From: Segatella copri
GTDB taxonomy: Bacteria > Bacteroidota > Bacteroidia > Bacteroidales > Bacteroidaceae
Direction of reading: 5' to 3'
Assembly (NCBI RefSeq): GCF_019127135.1
Contig: NZ_JAHOEA010000011.1
Location: forward strand, 1 to 64,000
Length of the DNA: 64,000 nt
Shown here: in pieces, positions 54,287-62,615 of the stretch
How positions within the stretch are numbered: the first letter of the stretch is position 1
How the letters are laid out: each line of letters opens with the position of its first letter
Program-made: the position numbers and the translations under genes
The notes under the pieces: model-generated
Databases searched by the model: none
What the model saw: the letters and a program-made list of their open reading frames with translations, nothing else
Told to the model about the DNA's origin: nothing

Positions 54287-54736
54287 ATGGAAACAATCCT
54301 TTCAATTGCAGGCAAACCAGGCCTTTATAAATTGGTATCAAGAGGCAACAGAAACCTCATCGTAGAAACGCTCGATGAGACTCACAAGCGTGTCCCAGCT
54401 TTCGCTACAGACCGTGTAACAAGTCTTGGTGACATCGCTATGTATACAGACGCTGATGAGGTGCCACTCTGGGAAGTGCTCGACAGCGTAAGCAAGAAGG
54501 AAGAGGGCAAGCCTAGCACTTTCAACTACAAGAAGGCGCCTGTTGCTGAGCTCCACGCTTATTTTGCTGAGGTTCTTCCTAACTACGATCGCGACCGTGT
54601 TCACGACAGCGATATCAAGAAGCTCCTCCAGTGGTACAACATTCTTGCTAAGTACGGCATCACCGATTTCAAGGCTACTCTCGCTCCTACAGAGGGTGAG
54701 AATGTAGATGATCGTGCTGAGCAGGCTGCTGAGTAA
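54287..54736 (+). CDS. DUF5606 domain protein
   Basis: This is a 149-residue soluble protein of a conserved Bacteroidetes family. The N-terminal domain reads METILSIAGKPGLYKLVSRG, NRNLIVETLDETHKRVPAFA and TDRVTSLGDIAMYTDADEVP; a helical region follows (LWEVLDSVSKKEEGKPSTFN), then DSDIKKLLQWYNILAKYGIT. The tail is acidic (EGENVDDRAEQAAE). Function is not established. It follows coaE by 11 bases and is the last gene of the operon, before a strong terminator. Confidence 0.9.
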   Translation: METILSIAGKPGLYKLVSRGNRNLIVETLDETHKRVPAFATDRVTSLGDIAMYTDADEVPLWEVLDSVSKKEEGKPSTFNYKKAPVAELHAYFAEVLPNYDRDRVHDSDIKKLLQWYNILAKYGITDFKATLAPTEGENVDDRAEQAAE

Positions 54737-54763
54737 AGGAAATTGCAGTTAGTTTATATTTAA

Positions 54764-54810
54764 GGGTGTTCATATTTCTAGAAATAGAGTATGAACACCC
54801 TTTTTTTTAT
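54764..54810 (+). terminator. intrinsic terminator of the nusB-DUF5606 operon
   Basis: GGGTGTTCAT pairs with ATGAACACCC and is followed by eight T. Confidence 0.88.
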
Positions 54811-54877
54811 TTTTAATAGATGCAGTTTTTCAATCCCGTCAGGCGTTATGGTCCGTCAGGCGTTCCTGCGTATCCTT

Positions 54878-56236
54878 TTATTCCTCAATCTTTTTCAGTT
54901 CTTTCTCAAATCTTCTTCGATACATCTCTCCCGCTATGGTCAAACCGAACGGGAAGGCGATCCAGATGCCCAGAATGCCTAAGCCGCATGGGAAACCCAG
55001 GGTGTAGCCCAGCGGCAATGAGATGACGAAATAGGCGATGAAGGCATAGAGCACCATCGGCTTTACACAGGCGATGCCACGCAGCGCATTGGCAAAAGTA
55101 TACTGCAGTCCGTCGCCAAACTGATATACCATCATCAGGATAATCAGCGTAGCCACATACGCCTGCACCTCCACATTATCATTAAACCAGCCACCTATCT
55201 GATGGCGAAGCAGGAACACCGGCAAACCCATGCACAGCGAGAACAACAGGTTCAGCCGGAAACCGTCGTAGGCATTGCGGCGAACAGCAGCGTAGTCCTT
55301 CTGACCCATAAAATGACTCACGCGGATAGCCAGCGCAGCTGCCATGCCCGAAAGCACGAGATAGAAGAGCTGCGAGAGGGTAATCATCACCTGATGAGCC
55401 GCCAGCGGAATGGTTCCCAGCCAGCCCACCATCACACAGCTCAGCGTGAAGGCAGCCGATTCCATGCCCAGCTGCAGCGCCACAGGCCAGCCCAACCGGT
55501 TCATCTCCCTGAAGTCAGCCTTGGTCAGAGAACTGTGCAGAATATCGCGTCTGTATTCCCCGAAATTCTTGCCCGTCATCAGCATGCCCACCATCGCCAG
55601 CGCCATCAGAATGCGGCTCACCAGCGTCGAAATACCGGCTCCCAGCAAACCCAGTTCCGGGAAGCCCGCCACACCGTAAATCAGTACCCAGTTGCCCAGA
55701 ATATTGATTACGTTGCCGCCAATCATCGCCCACATCGCCACCTTGGTCTGTCCGAGTCCGTCAAGAAATTGCTTCATCGTGAAGAAGATGCCCATGAAGA
55801 GCACCGAGGCAAGGTTTACCAGAAAGTAAGGGCGGATGAGCGAGAGCAGTTCTTCAGGCTGTCCGATGCGCCCCAGATTCAGGTAGAGCACAATGAGGGC
55901 GAGGGTGAAGATGATGCCCGTCAGCATGTTGGCACAGAAGGCATTGCGCACTTTCTGTCCGATGCAGTCGGTCCGTTCCTCGCCGTAGAGCCGTCCGATG
56001 ATAGGAGTGAGGCCGTAGGTGAATCCCATATAGGATACGAATACCAGACCGAAGATATTGTTCACCAGTCCGGCAGCCGCCAGTTCCGGTGTACTGTGAT
56101 GGCCAATCATCAGCGTATCGGCAAATCCCAGAATGATGGTACCCAGCTGTCCGATGATGATAGGAATGCCGATAGCTAGCAGTTCCCGGTAGTGATGTTT
56201 CTTGTTCGTCGTTATTGATGTTGTATGATTATTCAT
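54878..56236 (-). CDS. MATE family efflux transporter
   Basis: This is a 452-residue inner-membrane protein with twelve transmembrane segments in two six-helix halves. It expels cationic or aromatic compounds driven by Na+ or H+. The N-half shows IPIIIGQLGTIILGFADTLM, IGHHSTPELAAAGLVNNIFG and GLTPIIGRLYGEERTDCIGQ. The C-half shows GWPVALQLGMESAAFTLSCV, MVGWLGTIPLAAHQVMITLS and IRVSHFMGQKDYAAVRRNAY. This is the NorM/DinF-type duplication. Substrate cannot be inferred. It is divergent from the accessory island and carries its own promoter. Confidence 0.95.
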   Translation of the reverse strand: MNNHTTSITTNKKHHYRELLAIGIPIIIGQLGTIILGFADTLMIGHHSTPELAAAGLVNNIFGLVFVSYMGFTYGLTPIIGRLYGEERTDCIGQKVRNAFCANMLTGIIFTLALIVLYLNLGRIGQPEELLSLIRPYFLVNLASVLFMGIFFTMKQFLDGLGQTKVAMWAMIGGNVINILGNWVLIYGVAGFPELGLLGAGISTLVSRILMALAMVGMLMTGKNFGEYRRDILHSSLTKADFREMNRLGWPVALQLGMESAAFTLSCVMVGWLGTIPLAAHQVMITLSQLFYLVLSGMAAALAIRVSHFMGQKDYAAVRRNAYDGFRLNLLFSLCMGLPVFLLRHQIGGWFNDNVEVQAYVATLIILMMVYQFGDGLQYTFANALRGIACVKPMVLYAFIAYFVISLPLGYTLGFPCGLGILGIWIAFPFGLTIAGEMYRRRFEKELKKIEE

Positions 56237-56286
56237 ATTTGCTTTTAATTACTAATCTATTTCCTTTATTCTGTTCTAAGAGCCTG

Positions 56287-56318
56287 CAAAGTTACGGCTT
56301 TATTCACTAACTACCAAA
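56287..56318 (-). promoter_or_regulatory. Bacteroidetes promoter of the MATE gene
   Basis: Minus-strand TTTG (56315-56318), a 20-bp spacer, then TAACTTTG (56287-56294). Confidence 0.85.
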
Positions 56319-56330
56319 TTTTTCTTTCTT

Positions 56331-56445
56331 TTTTTTAGGGGACCAGCGATGGAATCGCTGGGAACGGGGCGCAAAGGGGCAGGAAGAGGCTTTCCCCCTT
56401 CCTGCCCCCGTCCCCAGCGATTCTATCGCTGGTCCCCCTAAAAAA
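56331..56445. repeat. 115-bp near-perfect palindrome
   Basis: The arms run from TTTTTTAGGGGACCAGCGAT to ATCGCTGGTCCCCCTAAAAA. Each arm contains its own small hairpin (CCAGCGAT-gga/tct-ATCGCTGG), and an inner stem GGGGCAGGAAG / CTTCCTGCCCC is present. It separates the MATE promoter from the accessory island. A half copy lies at 49639-49679. Confidence 0.85.
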
Positions 56446-56491
56446 GGTAAAAAGAGCCTAGCTTACCCCCCCCCGCTAGGCTCTTTTTACC
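56446..56491 (-). terminator. intrinsic terminator of the Bro-N gene
   Basis: GGTAAAAAGAGCCTAGC pairs with GCTAGGCTCTTTTTACC across a loop of nine C on the plus strand. On the minus strand it ends in TTTTTACCTTTTTT, 3 bases after the gene. Confidence 0.8.
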
Positions 56492-56494
56492 TTT

Positions 56495-57487
56495 TTACCT
56501 TTTTACCTTTAAATGTATGAACTTCCTTCCTCTTTCTGTCCATACGAGATAAGTGTGGGTGTAGGCGGTGCCCAGCTTCTCCTGTGCCCCATCGCAGTGA
56601 GGGTCGGGGAGGGTAGAGTAGCGGGTGCGGCTCTTCGCCAAGCCCATGTGGGCATAATCAGCATAGAGCAGATACTGGCCGCTCTGGTAGTACTGGATAT
56701 GAAGGGCACAGAGCTGGCGGTTCAACTCCTGCGCCGTGATACCCAGCTCCTTCGCAATCTGCGTGGTGGTGAAGCAGGAAACAGAGTTGAGAACATTGTC
56801 GGTGTAGAGCGCCTTCGGCAGAAGATGATCCACCTGATTCTCCAACTGGATGATGTTCTCACCGTTCTTGGCGATGCAAACCACCTGCTCATCCACCACA
56901 CCGTTCAGCCGTCGAATCTCCGTATCCTGTTCTCCGATGAGTTTCTTCTGCTGATCTATCTGCACTTGCTGGTTTTTCAGCAGCTTCTCCTTCTCATTGA
57001 GTGTAGCCCTGAGAATCTCTTCAGCATGTCGAATCGTCTCCTCATCACTCTCTCCCTGCCGTACCGGAATATAACCGCCCGTCTTGCGAATCTGTGGCAG
57101 CACCTCGGAAGTAACCCAGTTTTTGAACTTTACCGCCGTAGGAAGCTTGGAGCCGAGAACCAAAGCATAGAATCCGCTCTCGTTAACGAAAAGCATCTGA
57201 GTCCAGCGTTTAGCCTCGCTTCCATCCTTCTTAAAACCTGTCACTACCCATGCACTGCGTTTTGCCGTATCAAGTGGTTTAACTAGTTGGCTTACAGCGT
57301 CATTCGCTCTTTTGTATCCCAGTACATCACAGATGTCCTTCGCACAGAACAAGGGTTCTCCATCTTCATCGGTCAAGGTGCGAATCTTACCGAATTCAGG
57401 GTTTTCGAACACGATAGCATTACCCGCTGTCTTTTCATTCTCCTTCATTTTCATCTCTTCTTTTTTTGTTTTATAATTTTTTTCCAT
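56495..57487 (-). CDS. Bro-N/ANT-type phage antirepressor-like protein
   Basis: This is a 330-residue protein. The Bro-N DNA-binding domain (about 25-135) shows IRTLTDEDGEPLFCAKDICD, VLGYKRANDAVSQLVKP, MLFVNESGFYALVLGSKLPT and AVKFKNWVTSEVLPQIRKTG. A coiled coil (about 150-225) follows, then a C-terminal KilA-C/ANT-like helix-turn-helix (VSCFTTTQIAKELGITAQEL, NRQLCALHIQYYQSGQYLLY). This is the architecture of temperate-phage antirepressors. It is last in the minus-strand island run and marks the island as phage- or ICE-derived. Target repressor not seen. Confidence 0.9.
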   Translation of the reverse strand: MEKNYKTKKEEMKMKENEKTAGNAIVFENPEFGKIRTLTDEDGEPLFCAKDICDVLGYKRANDAVSQLVKPLDTAKRSAWVVTGFKKDGSEAKRWTQMLFVNESGFYALVLGSKLPTAVKFKNWVTSEVLPQIRKTGGYIPVRQGESDEETIRHAEEILRATLNEKEKLLKNQQVQIDQQKKLIGEQDTEIRRLNGVVDEQVVCIAKNGENIIQLENQVDHLLPKALYTDNVLNSVSCFTTTQIAKELGITAQELNRQLCALHIQYYQSGQYLLYADYAHMGLAKSRTRYSTLPDPHCDGAQEKLGTAYTHTYLVWTERGRKFIHLKVKR

Positions 57488-57557
57488 GATATAAAAATGT
57501 ATTAAAAATTAATCACTAATAATTAATCACTAATAATTAATCACTACTCCCTAATCA

Positions 57558-58118
57558 CTACCCAATGGTCATCCAAATGCTTTCCTCCCTGTCTCTCGCA
57601 GCGGTAATGGCATTGATGAGGCGGTGGAGCCAGATGCGGGAGTTCACAACCATACCTTTTACACGGTTCTCACCCACCAGGATGCAGCCTTGCGTATCAT
57701 CGGGATAATTGCCGGCATGGATGCGGATGCCCTCAAAATTGGGGACACCCAACAGCAGCGGCAACCACATCTTAAACTTCGGCGACTTGCTGATCACCAC
57801 CGGATAAGTGCCCTCAGGTATCGCCGTCGTGCCCTTCATCTTCTGCGCCTTCTTGCCCGATACACGCCCCAACCGCACATTCTCCTCGGCAGGACTTAGC
57901 TCCACACCCAGAAGGTTGCGCCAGCACGGCTCCAGCGTATCACAGAAATACGAGTCCGCATTCAGCTTCTCCGGAGGCACCTCGCATACCGTCTTCAGCC
58001 CCCTGCACTTGTTCACACTCTCAATCGTGCGCTTCTTCACATCCTCATCCTTCAGGATATAAAGGCGACCTATCGTGTAGGTCTTCTTCTTCGCTATACG
58101 TTTTAAAACTATCTGCAT
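57558..58118 (-). CDS. DUF5675 family protein
   Basis: This is a 186-residue protein with no signal peptide. The DUF5675 core is clear: [40 protein letters not shown] and [20 protein letters not shown]. The invariant His (RIHAGN) and Cys (GCILVG) have the spacing of an L,D-transpeptidase-like His/Cys site, which is an inference only. The N-terminal 90 residues are variable. In Bacteroidales the family occurs in phage and mobile islands. It lies between DUF3987 (14 bases upstream) and the Bro-N gene. Confidence 0.88.
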   Translation of the reverse strand: MQIVLKRIAKKKTYTIGRLYILKDEDVKKRTIESVNKCRGLKTVCEVPPEKLNADSYFCDTLEPCWRNLLGVELSPAEENVRLGRVSGKKAQKMKGTTAIPEGTYPVVISKSPKFKMWLPLLLGVPNFEGIRIHAGNYPDDTQGCILVGENRVKGMVVNSRIWLHRLINAITAARDREESIWMTIG

Positions 58119-58132
58119 AAGTAAAAATAAAT

Positions 58133-60748
58133 TTAAGATTCAATAACCATACCATCGTGGCGATACTTCAGCTTCTCAAAACTGTCACAACTGTCACAAC
58201 TGTCACGCTTGCCCGTATACTGATACGCCCGCCTGATGTATTTCCGGTGCAGCCACTGCCTGATCATCATATCGGTACCCTTCGCATCCAAACCATGCTC
58301 CAGCCGGATGGCAAGCAACTGCGCAGCCGTAAAGTTATCGGGCAGTATCTGTAAAAGATTCTGAGGCCCACGCTTCGAACTCCTCTCCGCCGTATAGTTC
58401 TCCTTCGCAATCATGTCGCCGAAGAACCGCATCTTGCAGTACAGGTCATACTGCTCGCTCCAGCGGATAAACTCGTCAATCTCCGGCTCCCACTTGCAAC
58501 CATTGGCTACATACAGCACACACGCCTTCAGGTAGGCGATGACGTTGGCACGGAACGAGAGATTCTCAAACGTCCTGTCCTGCGACAGCCGGGCAAACTC
58601 AGCATTCTCATCCTTCAGTTTGAGGGCAAGCTGAAACGCCTCCTTACACTCAATCAGACCCGTTACTTTGTTCAGATTTTCGATGTAAGGCCGCAGCGCC
58701 TCACGGTACGATTCATCATAAGTACCGTATACAGGCATATCTTCGCCGATTTCCCTTTCAGGGATGGTACAGAAGTTGATACGGCTGATAGGACCATCGG
58801 TAAGAACCTTAGAGAAGTAACGCTGACCCTTCTGGATGGTGGTAGATGCATTCCAGTTGAACCGGATGGTAACACGCTCCGTTACGCTCATCGTTCCTAC
58901 GCGAGTTTGTCCATATTTGTTACCCGGGTCTGCTGCCAGACACATGATACGGAACTGCTGGTTTCCGCTACCCTTGAGCGCATCAAACTGGTCTAGCTCA
59001 TTGAGCGAAGTATAGAGGAAATGTTCCTGCGCTTCAGCCGTTCTCATCACGAAAGCCGGGTTTGTCATATCCGCATCAATCTCCTGGATAATCAGGTTTT
59101 CAGGTCTCTTGCGCTTATCCTTGTTGGCACCCTTGCGCAGCATCTCATCCTTCCACGCCTTTTCGCGCTTCAGGTTTTCAGCATCCCTCTGCCTGATATC
59201 CTCCATAATGAAATCGATGGGCCTGTTCACGCTGCTCTTACCCGCTCCGGTACCCGCAAGCAGCAGCGTCATCAGTCTCGCCTCGTGCTCCACGTTGTCA
59301 ATATACCGGAACCTCGTCTTCCAGAGATGCGTAGCCAGCGGCGGAAAGATAGCGTGCGCCACAGCCGGCTTATAAATCTCCGGCGTCCTCGATATCAGCA
59401 GTTCCACCAGCTTCGGCAGCTTCTTCGGCATCTCCGGCGGGTCAGGATAATCCTGCTCAGTACTTTGAACTTGGAGATTTGAACTTTGAACAGCATGATT
59501 AGTCACAGCATTTGAATTGGCTTTCCCTTCGGCCGCCGAACGTTGTTTCTTCACTCTTCGTTCTTCACTCTTCACTCCATTCGCCTTCTGCTCCGCCAGC
59601 GCATTCACCCTTATCACTTCCCTCGACATCGGCTTCGTATTGTCAGCATATTTCGCATAGAAATCGTGAATCAGCTGATGGCAGTCGTTCTCCTGATAGT
59701 AGCTCGGCATTTTCACCCTCACCACCTTCATCAGTTCCTCCTCCTCCATCACCCTCGAAGCACCGGCGCTCATGATAGCCAGCAGCGAAGAGTGTCTCGA
59801 CCCCACGGTATCAATCTCCATACCCCCGAGTCCGGCAGCCTGCGTAAAGAGGTCAAATGCAATCAGATTCTTCTCTCTGGCTTCCAGTCCGCCAGCATCC
59901 TGATTGCCTCCAGAATCCCCGATATGAGGAGCATCAGCACCATGGCTATTACCAGGTTGGGCAGGCTGAACAGCAGAGCCAGCAGAAACAGCAGGATTGC
60001 CGTCGTTGCCCGATAGTCTATTATTTTCATTATTCTTACCATTGCTATTAACTTTTAACTGTAAACTATTAACTTTCCCTCTTCCGTCCACGGTCAGTCC
60101 GCGGTCCAGATACGCCTGCCTTCGCATCAGAATCTCCTTCTCGCTCAGCACGGCGCACCACATCTTCGACCTGTAGATTTCCGAGTCCTTATCCGTAAGA
60201 TAAATCATTCTCTCGGGTGTGATGCAGCTCTCGTCATACGGCACCCCCAGCGCCTCGCAATACGCCTTCTGCGTCTCCTCGATGGTCATTCCCACCGGCA
60301 GTCTGATACCGATGTGCAGCTTCTTCCGGGCACTGTAGCAGAGGTGCAGCAGCGAGCCGTTCCAGATGCTGTCAGAGCAGTTCAGCTCCCTTGCCTTCTC
60401 GATAGCCTTGTCTACATACTCCCTGTCGTCCACGTCGATGATAGTCTGGAACATGAAGCTCTCGGGCTGGGCATTCTCCTGTCTGCGCACATTGTTCTTG
60501 AAAATGCCGTAGTGGGGACAGAAGAAAGGCAGTTCGCTCTTCAGCCTGTCCTGCGCCTTCTTCACCGCCTTCTCGTCGTTGGCATCCACCTTCGGGATAG
60601 GCAGTTCGCCCCTAATCTGCCGAATCATCTTCCTGATTTCCGGCGATGCAATCACCTTGTCATACACCGCCAGACTGTTGGAAAACACCTTCCCCTTATT
60701 GCCCTTGCGATAAGGGTTCAGTGCAATTACATGTTGTGTTTCTGTCAT
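58133..60748 (-). CDS. VirE_N/PriCT-like/DUF3987 primase-helicase-like ATPase
   Basis: This is an 871-residue protein. The BT4734-like VirE N-terminal domain is at about 20-205 ([40 protein letters not shown]). A PriCT-like helical domain follows at about 285-390 ([20 protein letters not shown]). The DUF3987 ATPase covers about 435-760, with Walker [15 protein letters not shown] at about 495-508. Such chains resemble replicative primase-helicases of mobile elements and occur as orphan cassettes in Bacteroidales. Linkers at about 224-237 and 390-430 are low-complexity and are encoded by spacer-type repeats. A Cys-Asp-Ser tail ([16 protein letters not shown]) ends the chain. Confidence 0.9.
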   Translation of the reverse strand: MTETQHVIALNPYRKGNKGKVFSNSLAVYDKVIASPEIRKMIRQIRGELPIPKVDANDEKAVKKAQDRLKSELPFFCPHYGIFKNNVRRQENAQPESFMFQTIIDVDDREYVDKAIEKARELNCSDSIWNGSLLHLCYSARKKLHIGIRLPVGMTIEETQKAYCEALGVPYDESCITPERMIYLTDKDSEIYRSKMWCAVLSEKEILMRRQAYLDRGLTVDGRGKVNSLQLKVNSNGKNNENNRLSGNDGNPAVSAGSAVQPAQPGNSHGADAPHIGDSGGNQDAGGLEAREKNLIAFDLFTQAAGLGGMEIDTVGSRHSSLLAIMSAGASRVMEEEELMKVVRVKMPSYYQENDCHQLIHDFYAKYADNTKPMSREVIRVNALAEQKANGVKSEERRVKKQRSAAEGKANSNAVTNHAVQSSNLQVQSTEQDYPDPPEMPKKLPKLVELLISRTPEIYKPAVAHAIFPPLATHLWKTRFRYIDNVEHEARLMTLLLAGTGAGKSSVNRPIDFIMEDIRQRDAENLKREKAWKDEMLRKGANKDKRKRPENLIIQEIDADMTNPAFVMRTAEAQEHFLYTSLNELDQFDALKGSGNQQFRIMCLAADPGNKYGQTRVGTMSVTERVTIRFNWNASTTIQKGQRYFSKVLTDGPISRINFCTIPEREIGEDMPVYGTYDESYREALRPYIENLNKVTGLIECKEAFQLALKLKDENAEFARLSQDRTFENLSFRANVIAYLKACVLYVANGCKWEPEIDEFIRWSEQYDLYCKMRFFGDMIAKENYTAERSSKRGPQNLLQILPDNFTAAQLLAIRLEHGLDAKGTDMMIRQWLHRKYIRRAYQYTGKRDSCDSCDSFEKLKYRHDGMVIES
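59461..59493 (-). repeat. AAAGTTC-type repeat inside the DUF3987 gene
   Basis: Minus-strand TTCAAAGTTCAAATC and AAGTTCAAAG resemble the (AAAGTTC)n arrays before the SDR and rfbB genes. They encode [12 protein letters not shown] in the linker before the ATPase domain. Confidence 0.65.
59547..59575 (-). repeat. GTGAAGA heptamer array inside the DUF3987 gene
   Basis: The minus strand carries the same 29 bases as the intergenic array at 41625-41653: GTGAAGA twice, ACGAAGA, GTGAAGA, A. In frame it encodes [11 protein letters not shown]. Confidence 0.9.
60055..60074 (-). repeat. 20-base spacer repeat inside the DUF3987 gene
   Basis: Minus-strand AGTTAATAGTTTACAGTTAA is identical to intergenic sequence just left of repeat copy D (30987-31006). 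In frame it encodes KVNSLQLK in the first interdomain linker. Confidence 0.85.
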
Positions 60749-60749
60749 G

Positions 60750-60860
60750 TTATTTCGTTAATAAAAGATTGGTTTGTGGGGTAATCCCCTCTTCCGTTTT
60801 CACTACTCTCAGTCGTCTGTAAGAAGGATGACTGAACACATACGCTTTCACTTCCATCAT
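60750..60860 (-). CDS. 36-residue putative small protein upstream of DUF3987
   Basis: Two adjacent ATG codons start a frame MMEVKAYVFSHPSYRRLRVV ... LLLTK that ends one base before the DUF3987 start codon, which suggests translational coupling. It lies downstream of the attenuator-like leader. The family is not recognised; it could be a true small protein or a coupling leader. Confidence 0.4.
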   Translation of the reverse strand: MMEVKAYVFSHPSYRRLRVVKTEEGITPQTNLLLTK

Positions 60861-60880
60861 TTTAAATAATTTAGAAGATT

Positions 60881-60967
60881 GGGGGCTCCCACCACGGTTG
60901 ATGTGCAGATACACAAAAGCCCCCGAAACTCAGACCGCATTGGTTCTGAATTCCGGGGGCAAAGGTA
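60881..60967 (-). promoter_or_regulatory. -7 element and attenuator-like leader with mutually exclusive hairpins
   Basis: On the minus strand TACCTTTG (60960-60967) is followed at once by segment A (60945-60960, GCCCCCGGAATTCAGA). Segment B (60919-60934, TCTGAGTTTCGGGGGC, then TTTTG) comes next and segment C (60881-60886, GCCCCC) last. B can pair with A, giving a terminator-like stem before TTTTG, or with C, giving an alternative stem. No TTTG is seen at -33. Confidence 0.6.
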
Positions 60968-61029
60968 GGGAAAATTTCTCGCTTCTACCTAGTACGTACT
61001 ATGTACGCGTACTAGTACTACCTGCCAGA

Positions 61030-61425
61030 TTAGCCTCTGATAGCAGGCATCACTTTTTCGAGGAAGGCACCCGTTTTCTTCTGTTCCATTCCCCGGTTGC
61101 AGGCGGCTCTCATCGAGTTCGGATTAGGACCCCAATAATTGCCGAATACGCTCCATATATTCTTGATTTCCAACTCTGTACCTATCTGATTGGCAAGGAC
61201 GGCAGCTTCGGATGATGACAGTCCTGAGGGCATGAAATCTTCGGTTACCATACCAATCTTTATCAGGTTGTTCTTAATCCTCTGAGCCTTTTCCGTTTTC
61301 AGCTCTTCCGGCATCTCAGCATTTCTGCATGAGGTTTGCTCACAGGCATTGCTGCCATAATAGTTCTCCACATGTTCAAAATAAGAGCTACCAGCGTTCA
61401 TGATGATCATTCTTTGTCCAGACAT
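61030..61425 (-). CDS. unidentified island protein with YFEHVENYYG motif
   Basis: This is a 131-residue soluble protein preceded by a strong Shine-Dalgarno (AAAGGAGG, 8 bases before ATG). Near the N-terminus it has MNAGSSYFEHVENYYG, similar to MNGGQYIEHMNNYQG in the overlapping upstream gene. The rest is helical (ELKTEKAQRIKNNLIKIGMV, TEDFMPSGLSSSEAAVLANQ) with a Trp/Asn-rich end (IWSVFGNYWGPNPNSMRAAC). No family is recognised. It is the second gene of an overlapping pair, upstream of the DUF3987 operon in the same direction. Confidence 0.75.
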   Translation of the reverse strand: MSGQRMIIMNAGSSYFEHVENYYGSNACEQTSCRNAEMPEELKTEKAQRIKNNLIKIGMVTEDFMPSGLSSSEAAVLANQIGTELEIKNIWSVFGNYWGPNPNSMRAACNRGMEQKKTGAFLEKVMPAIRG

Positions 61426-61562
61426 TTCTCATCCTCCTTTCCCTGATAGTTGTTCATGTGCTCGATATACTGACCACCATTCATCTGGATGGTATTGTAG
61501 ATAACGATGGTGAAATGCTTTATTACGAAGCGAATAAATTTCCTATAAAAAAATAGTTTCAT
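61407..61562 (-). CDS. 51-residue island protein paired with the downstream gene
   Basis: The start ATG follows an AAAGGAAG Shine-Dalgarno. The first half is basic and hydrophobic (MKLFFYRKFIRFVIKHFTIV), possibly membrane-associated. The second half carries MNGGQYIEHMNNYQG, which matches the start of the next protein. Its 3' end overlaps the next gene by 19 bases, which indicates coupled translation. Function is unknown. Confidence 0.6.
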   Translation of the reverse strand: MKLFFYRKFIRFVIKHFTIVIYNTIQMNGGQYIEHMNNYQGKEDEKCLDKE

Positions 61563-61793
61563 CTTCCTTTGTTGTTTTTAGGTTGATTATTAATTGTTTC
61601 CGCCTCATTTTAGTAGAGGACGTGTGTTTGCGCTAACGTTTTTAGCGTAAGCCGCTGGAGAACTGCCGAGCGCCTACTATCGTAAGGTGTGGGGGCGGGT
61701 AGGGTTGTGCGTACTTTCTGGGTATTGGTATGATTTATATTAATACTTGGCTTCAGATGTTAGCATCTTAACCGGTTGTCTCTTATTTAATGA
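61563..61793. other. spacer without a supported gene
   Basis: It contains a short inverted repeat CGCTAACGTTTTTAGCG (61631-61647) and GATGTTAGCATC (61757-61768). No promoter of the TAnnTTTG type is seen, so the source of transcription for the 51-residue gene is unclear. Confidence 0.4.
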
Positions 61794-62231
61794 TTAAAAT
61801 TCATCGTTTTGTCCGATTAGTTCAAAGAAGCTGATTGCTATAATACCGAAAGTCTTCTTGTATTTTTCCATGGCTTCCGTGCATTTCACTCTCTTTTTTT
61901 CCAACTCATCAATCTTTTTCCTTTTCAGATATAACTTCATCTTATCATCTTCCTGGAGATTTTTCAGTTCCTTGTCACATGTTTCCTTAAGTCCATTGAG
62001 GAAACTTGCTATGATTCCCATCGTCCTAGCCATCGTTTTAACAGTTATGGTTTGATCCTTTTCACATATCCGTTTAAATGTAGTGTGATCGAAACTGAAA
62101 ATCTTTTCAACGCTAGTGGGACCCATCAATTTGTCACGACACAACTCGCTTAAGAAGTCTCCTAAGCTTTCTAGGCACCTTTTCTTAACACGGTCTAGGT
62201 CCTTTTGGGTTATGTTCATCTTTTTTGGCAT
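61794..62231 (-). CDS. unidentified helical island protein
   Basis: This is a 145-residue, Lys/Glu-rich, all-helical protein. The N-terminal half (VKKRCLESLGDFLSELCRDK, IFSFDHTTFKRICEKDQTIT, VKTMARTMGIIASFLNGLKE) could hold a helix-turn-helix of regulator type. The second half is a coiled coil (MKLYLKRKKIDELEKKRVKC). A start at the second Met (five codons in) is possible. A promoter-like pair lies just upstream, giving a very short leader. It may be a phage-type regulator, but I cannot assign a family. Confidence 0.65.
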   Translation of the reverse strand: MPKKMNITQKDLDRVKKRCLESLGDFLSELCRDKLMGPTSVEKIFSFDHTTFKRICEKDQTITVKTMARTMGIIASFLNGLKETCDKELKNLQEDDKMKLYLKRKKIDELEKKRVKCTEAMEKYKKTFGIIAISFFELIGQNDEF

Positions 62232-62248
62232 TGCGTTAAAATTTGCTG

Positions 62249-62280
62249 CAAAGGTTATAAAAAAAAGTCATATAACCAAA
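62249..62280 (-). promoter_or_regulatory. promoter of the helical island protein gene
   Basis: Minus-strand TTTG (62277-62280), a 20-bp spacer, then AACCTTTG (62249-62256), one mismatch from TAnnTTTG. Confidence 0.55.
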
Positions 62281-62386
62281 TAGGAAGTGAGTGCTATAAG
62301 ACTCACGGATTTTAACGAAATTTGTGCGTTCGTGGTATGTTTGACCGAAGGAAAAAGGCTAAATGATGCAAGAAAAGAGATTTTGT

Positions 62387-62536
62387 TCAAATTCTGTCTG
62401 CAGCAGCACGTATGCGGTTTGAAACCTCGCATAGTGCTCCACGGAGCATATTCTTCTCTTCTTCGGTGAAACTTCCCACTCCACCATTTCCATCGATGCC
62501 GTCGAGTTTGTGATAAAGCCATGATGCTGACAACAT
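62387..62536 (-). CDS. 49-residue putative small protein
   Basis: The ATG frame gives MLSASWLYHKLDGIDGNGGV then GSFTEEEKNMLRGALCEVSN and RIRAAADRI. The composition and the FTEEEKNMLRGAL helix look like real protein, perhaps the end of a larger mobile-element protein. An in-frame GTG lies inside the upstream terminator and is not a credible start. No family is recognised. Confidence 0.45.
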   Translation of the reverse strand: MLSASWLYHKLDGIDGNGGVGSFTEEEKNMLRGALCEVSNRIRAAADRI

Positions 62537-62544
62537 TTGGGCAC

Positions 62545-62580
62545 AAAAAGCCCCCGATGCGTCACGCACCAGGGGCTTAA
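62545..62580 (-). terminator. intrinsic terminator of the HicAB-like genes
   Basis: On the minus strand AGCCCC-T-GGTGCGT pairs with ACGCATC-G-GGGGCT, followed by TTTTT. Confidence 0.8.
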
Positions 62581-62615
62581 AGAGTTCATTTAATTACTTT
62601 ATGAAAACACAACCA

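Noticed and set aside
55202..56179. 325-codon frame opposite the MATE gene, Gln/His/Arg-rich
   Set aside because: Mirror of hydrophobic transmembrane codons; no start context.
62268..62589. Alternative minus-strand frames of 76-92 codons
   Set aside because: They cross the hicB terminator and show no ribosome site; the 49-residue frame is the only protein-like one.
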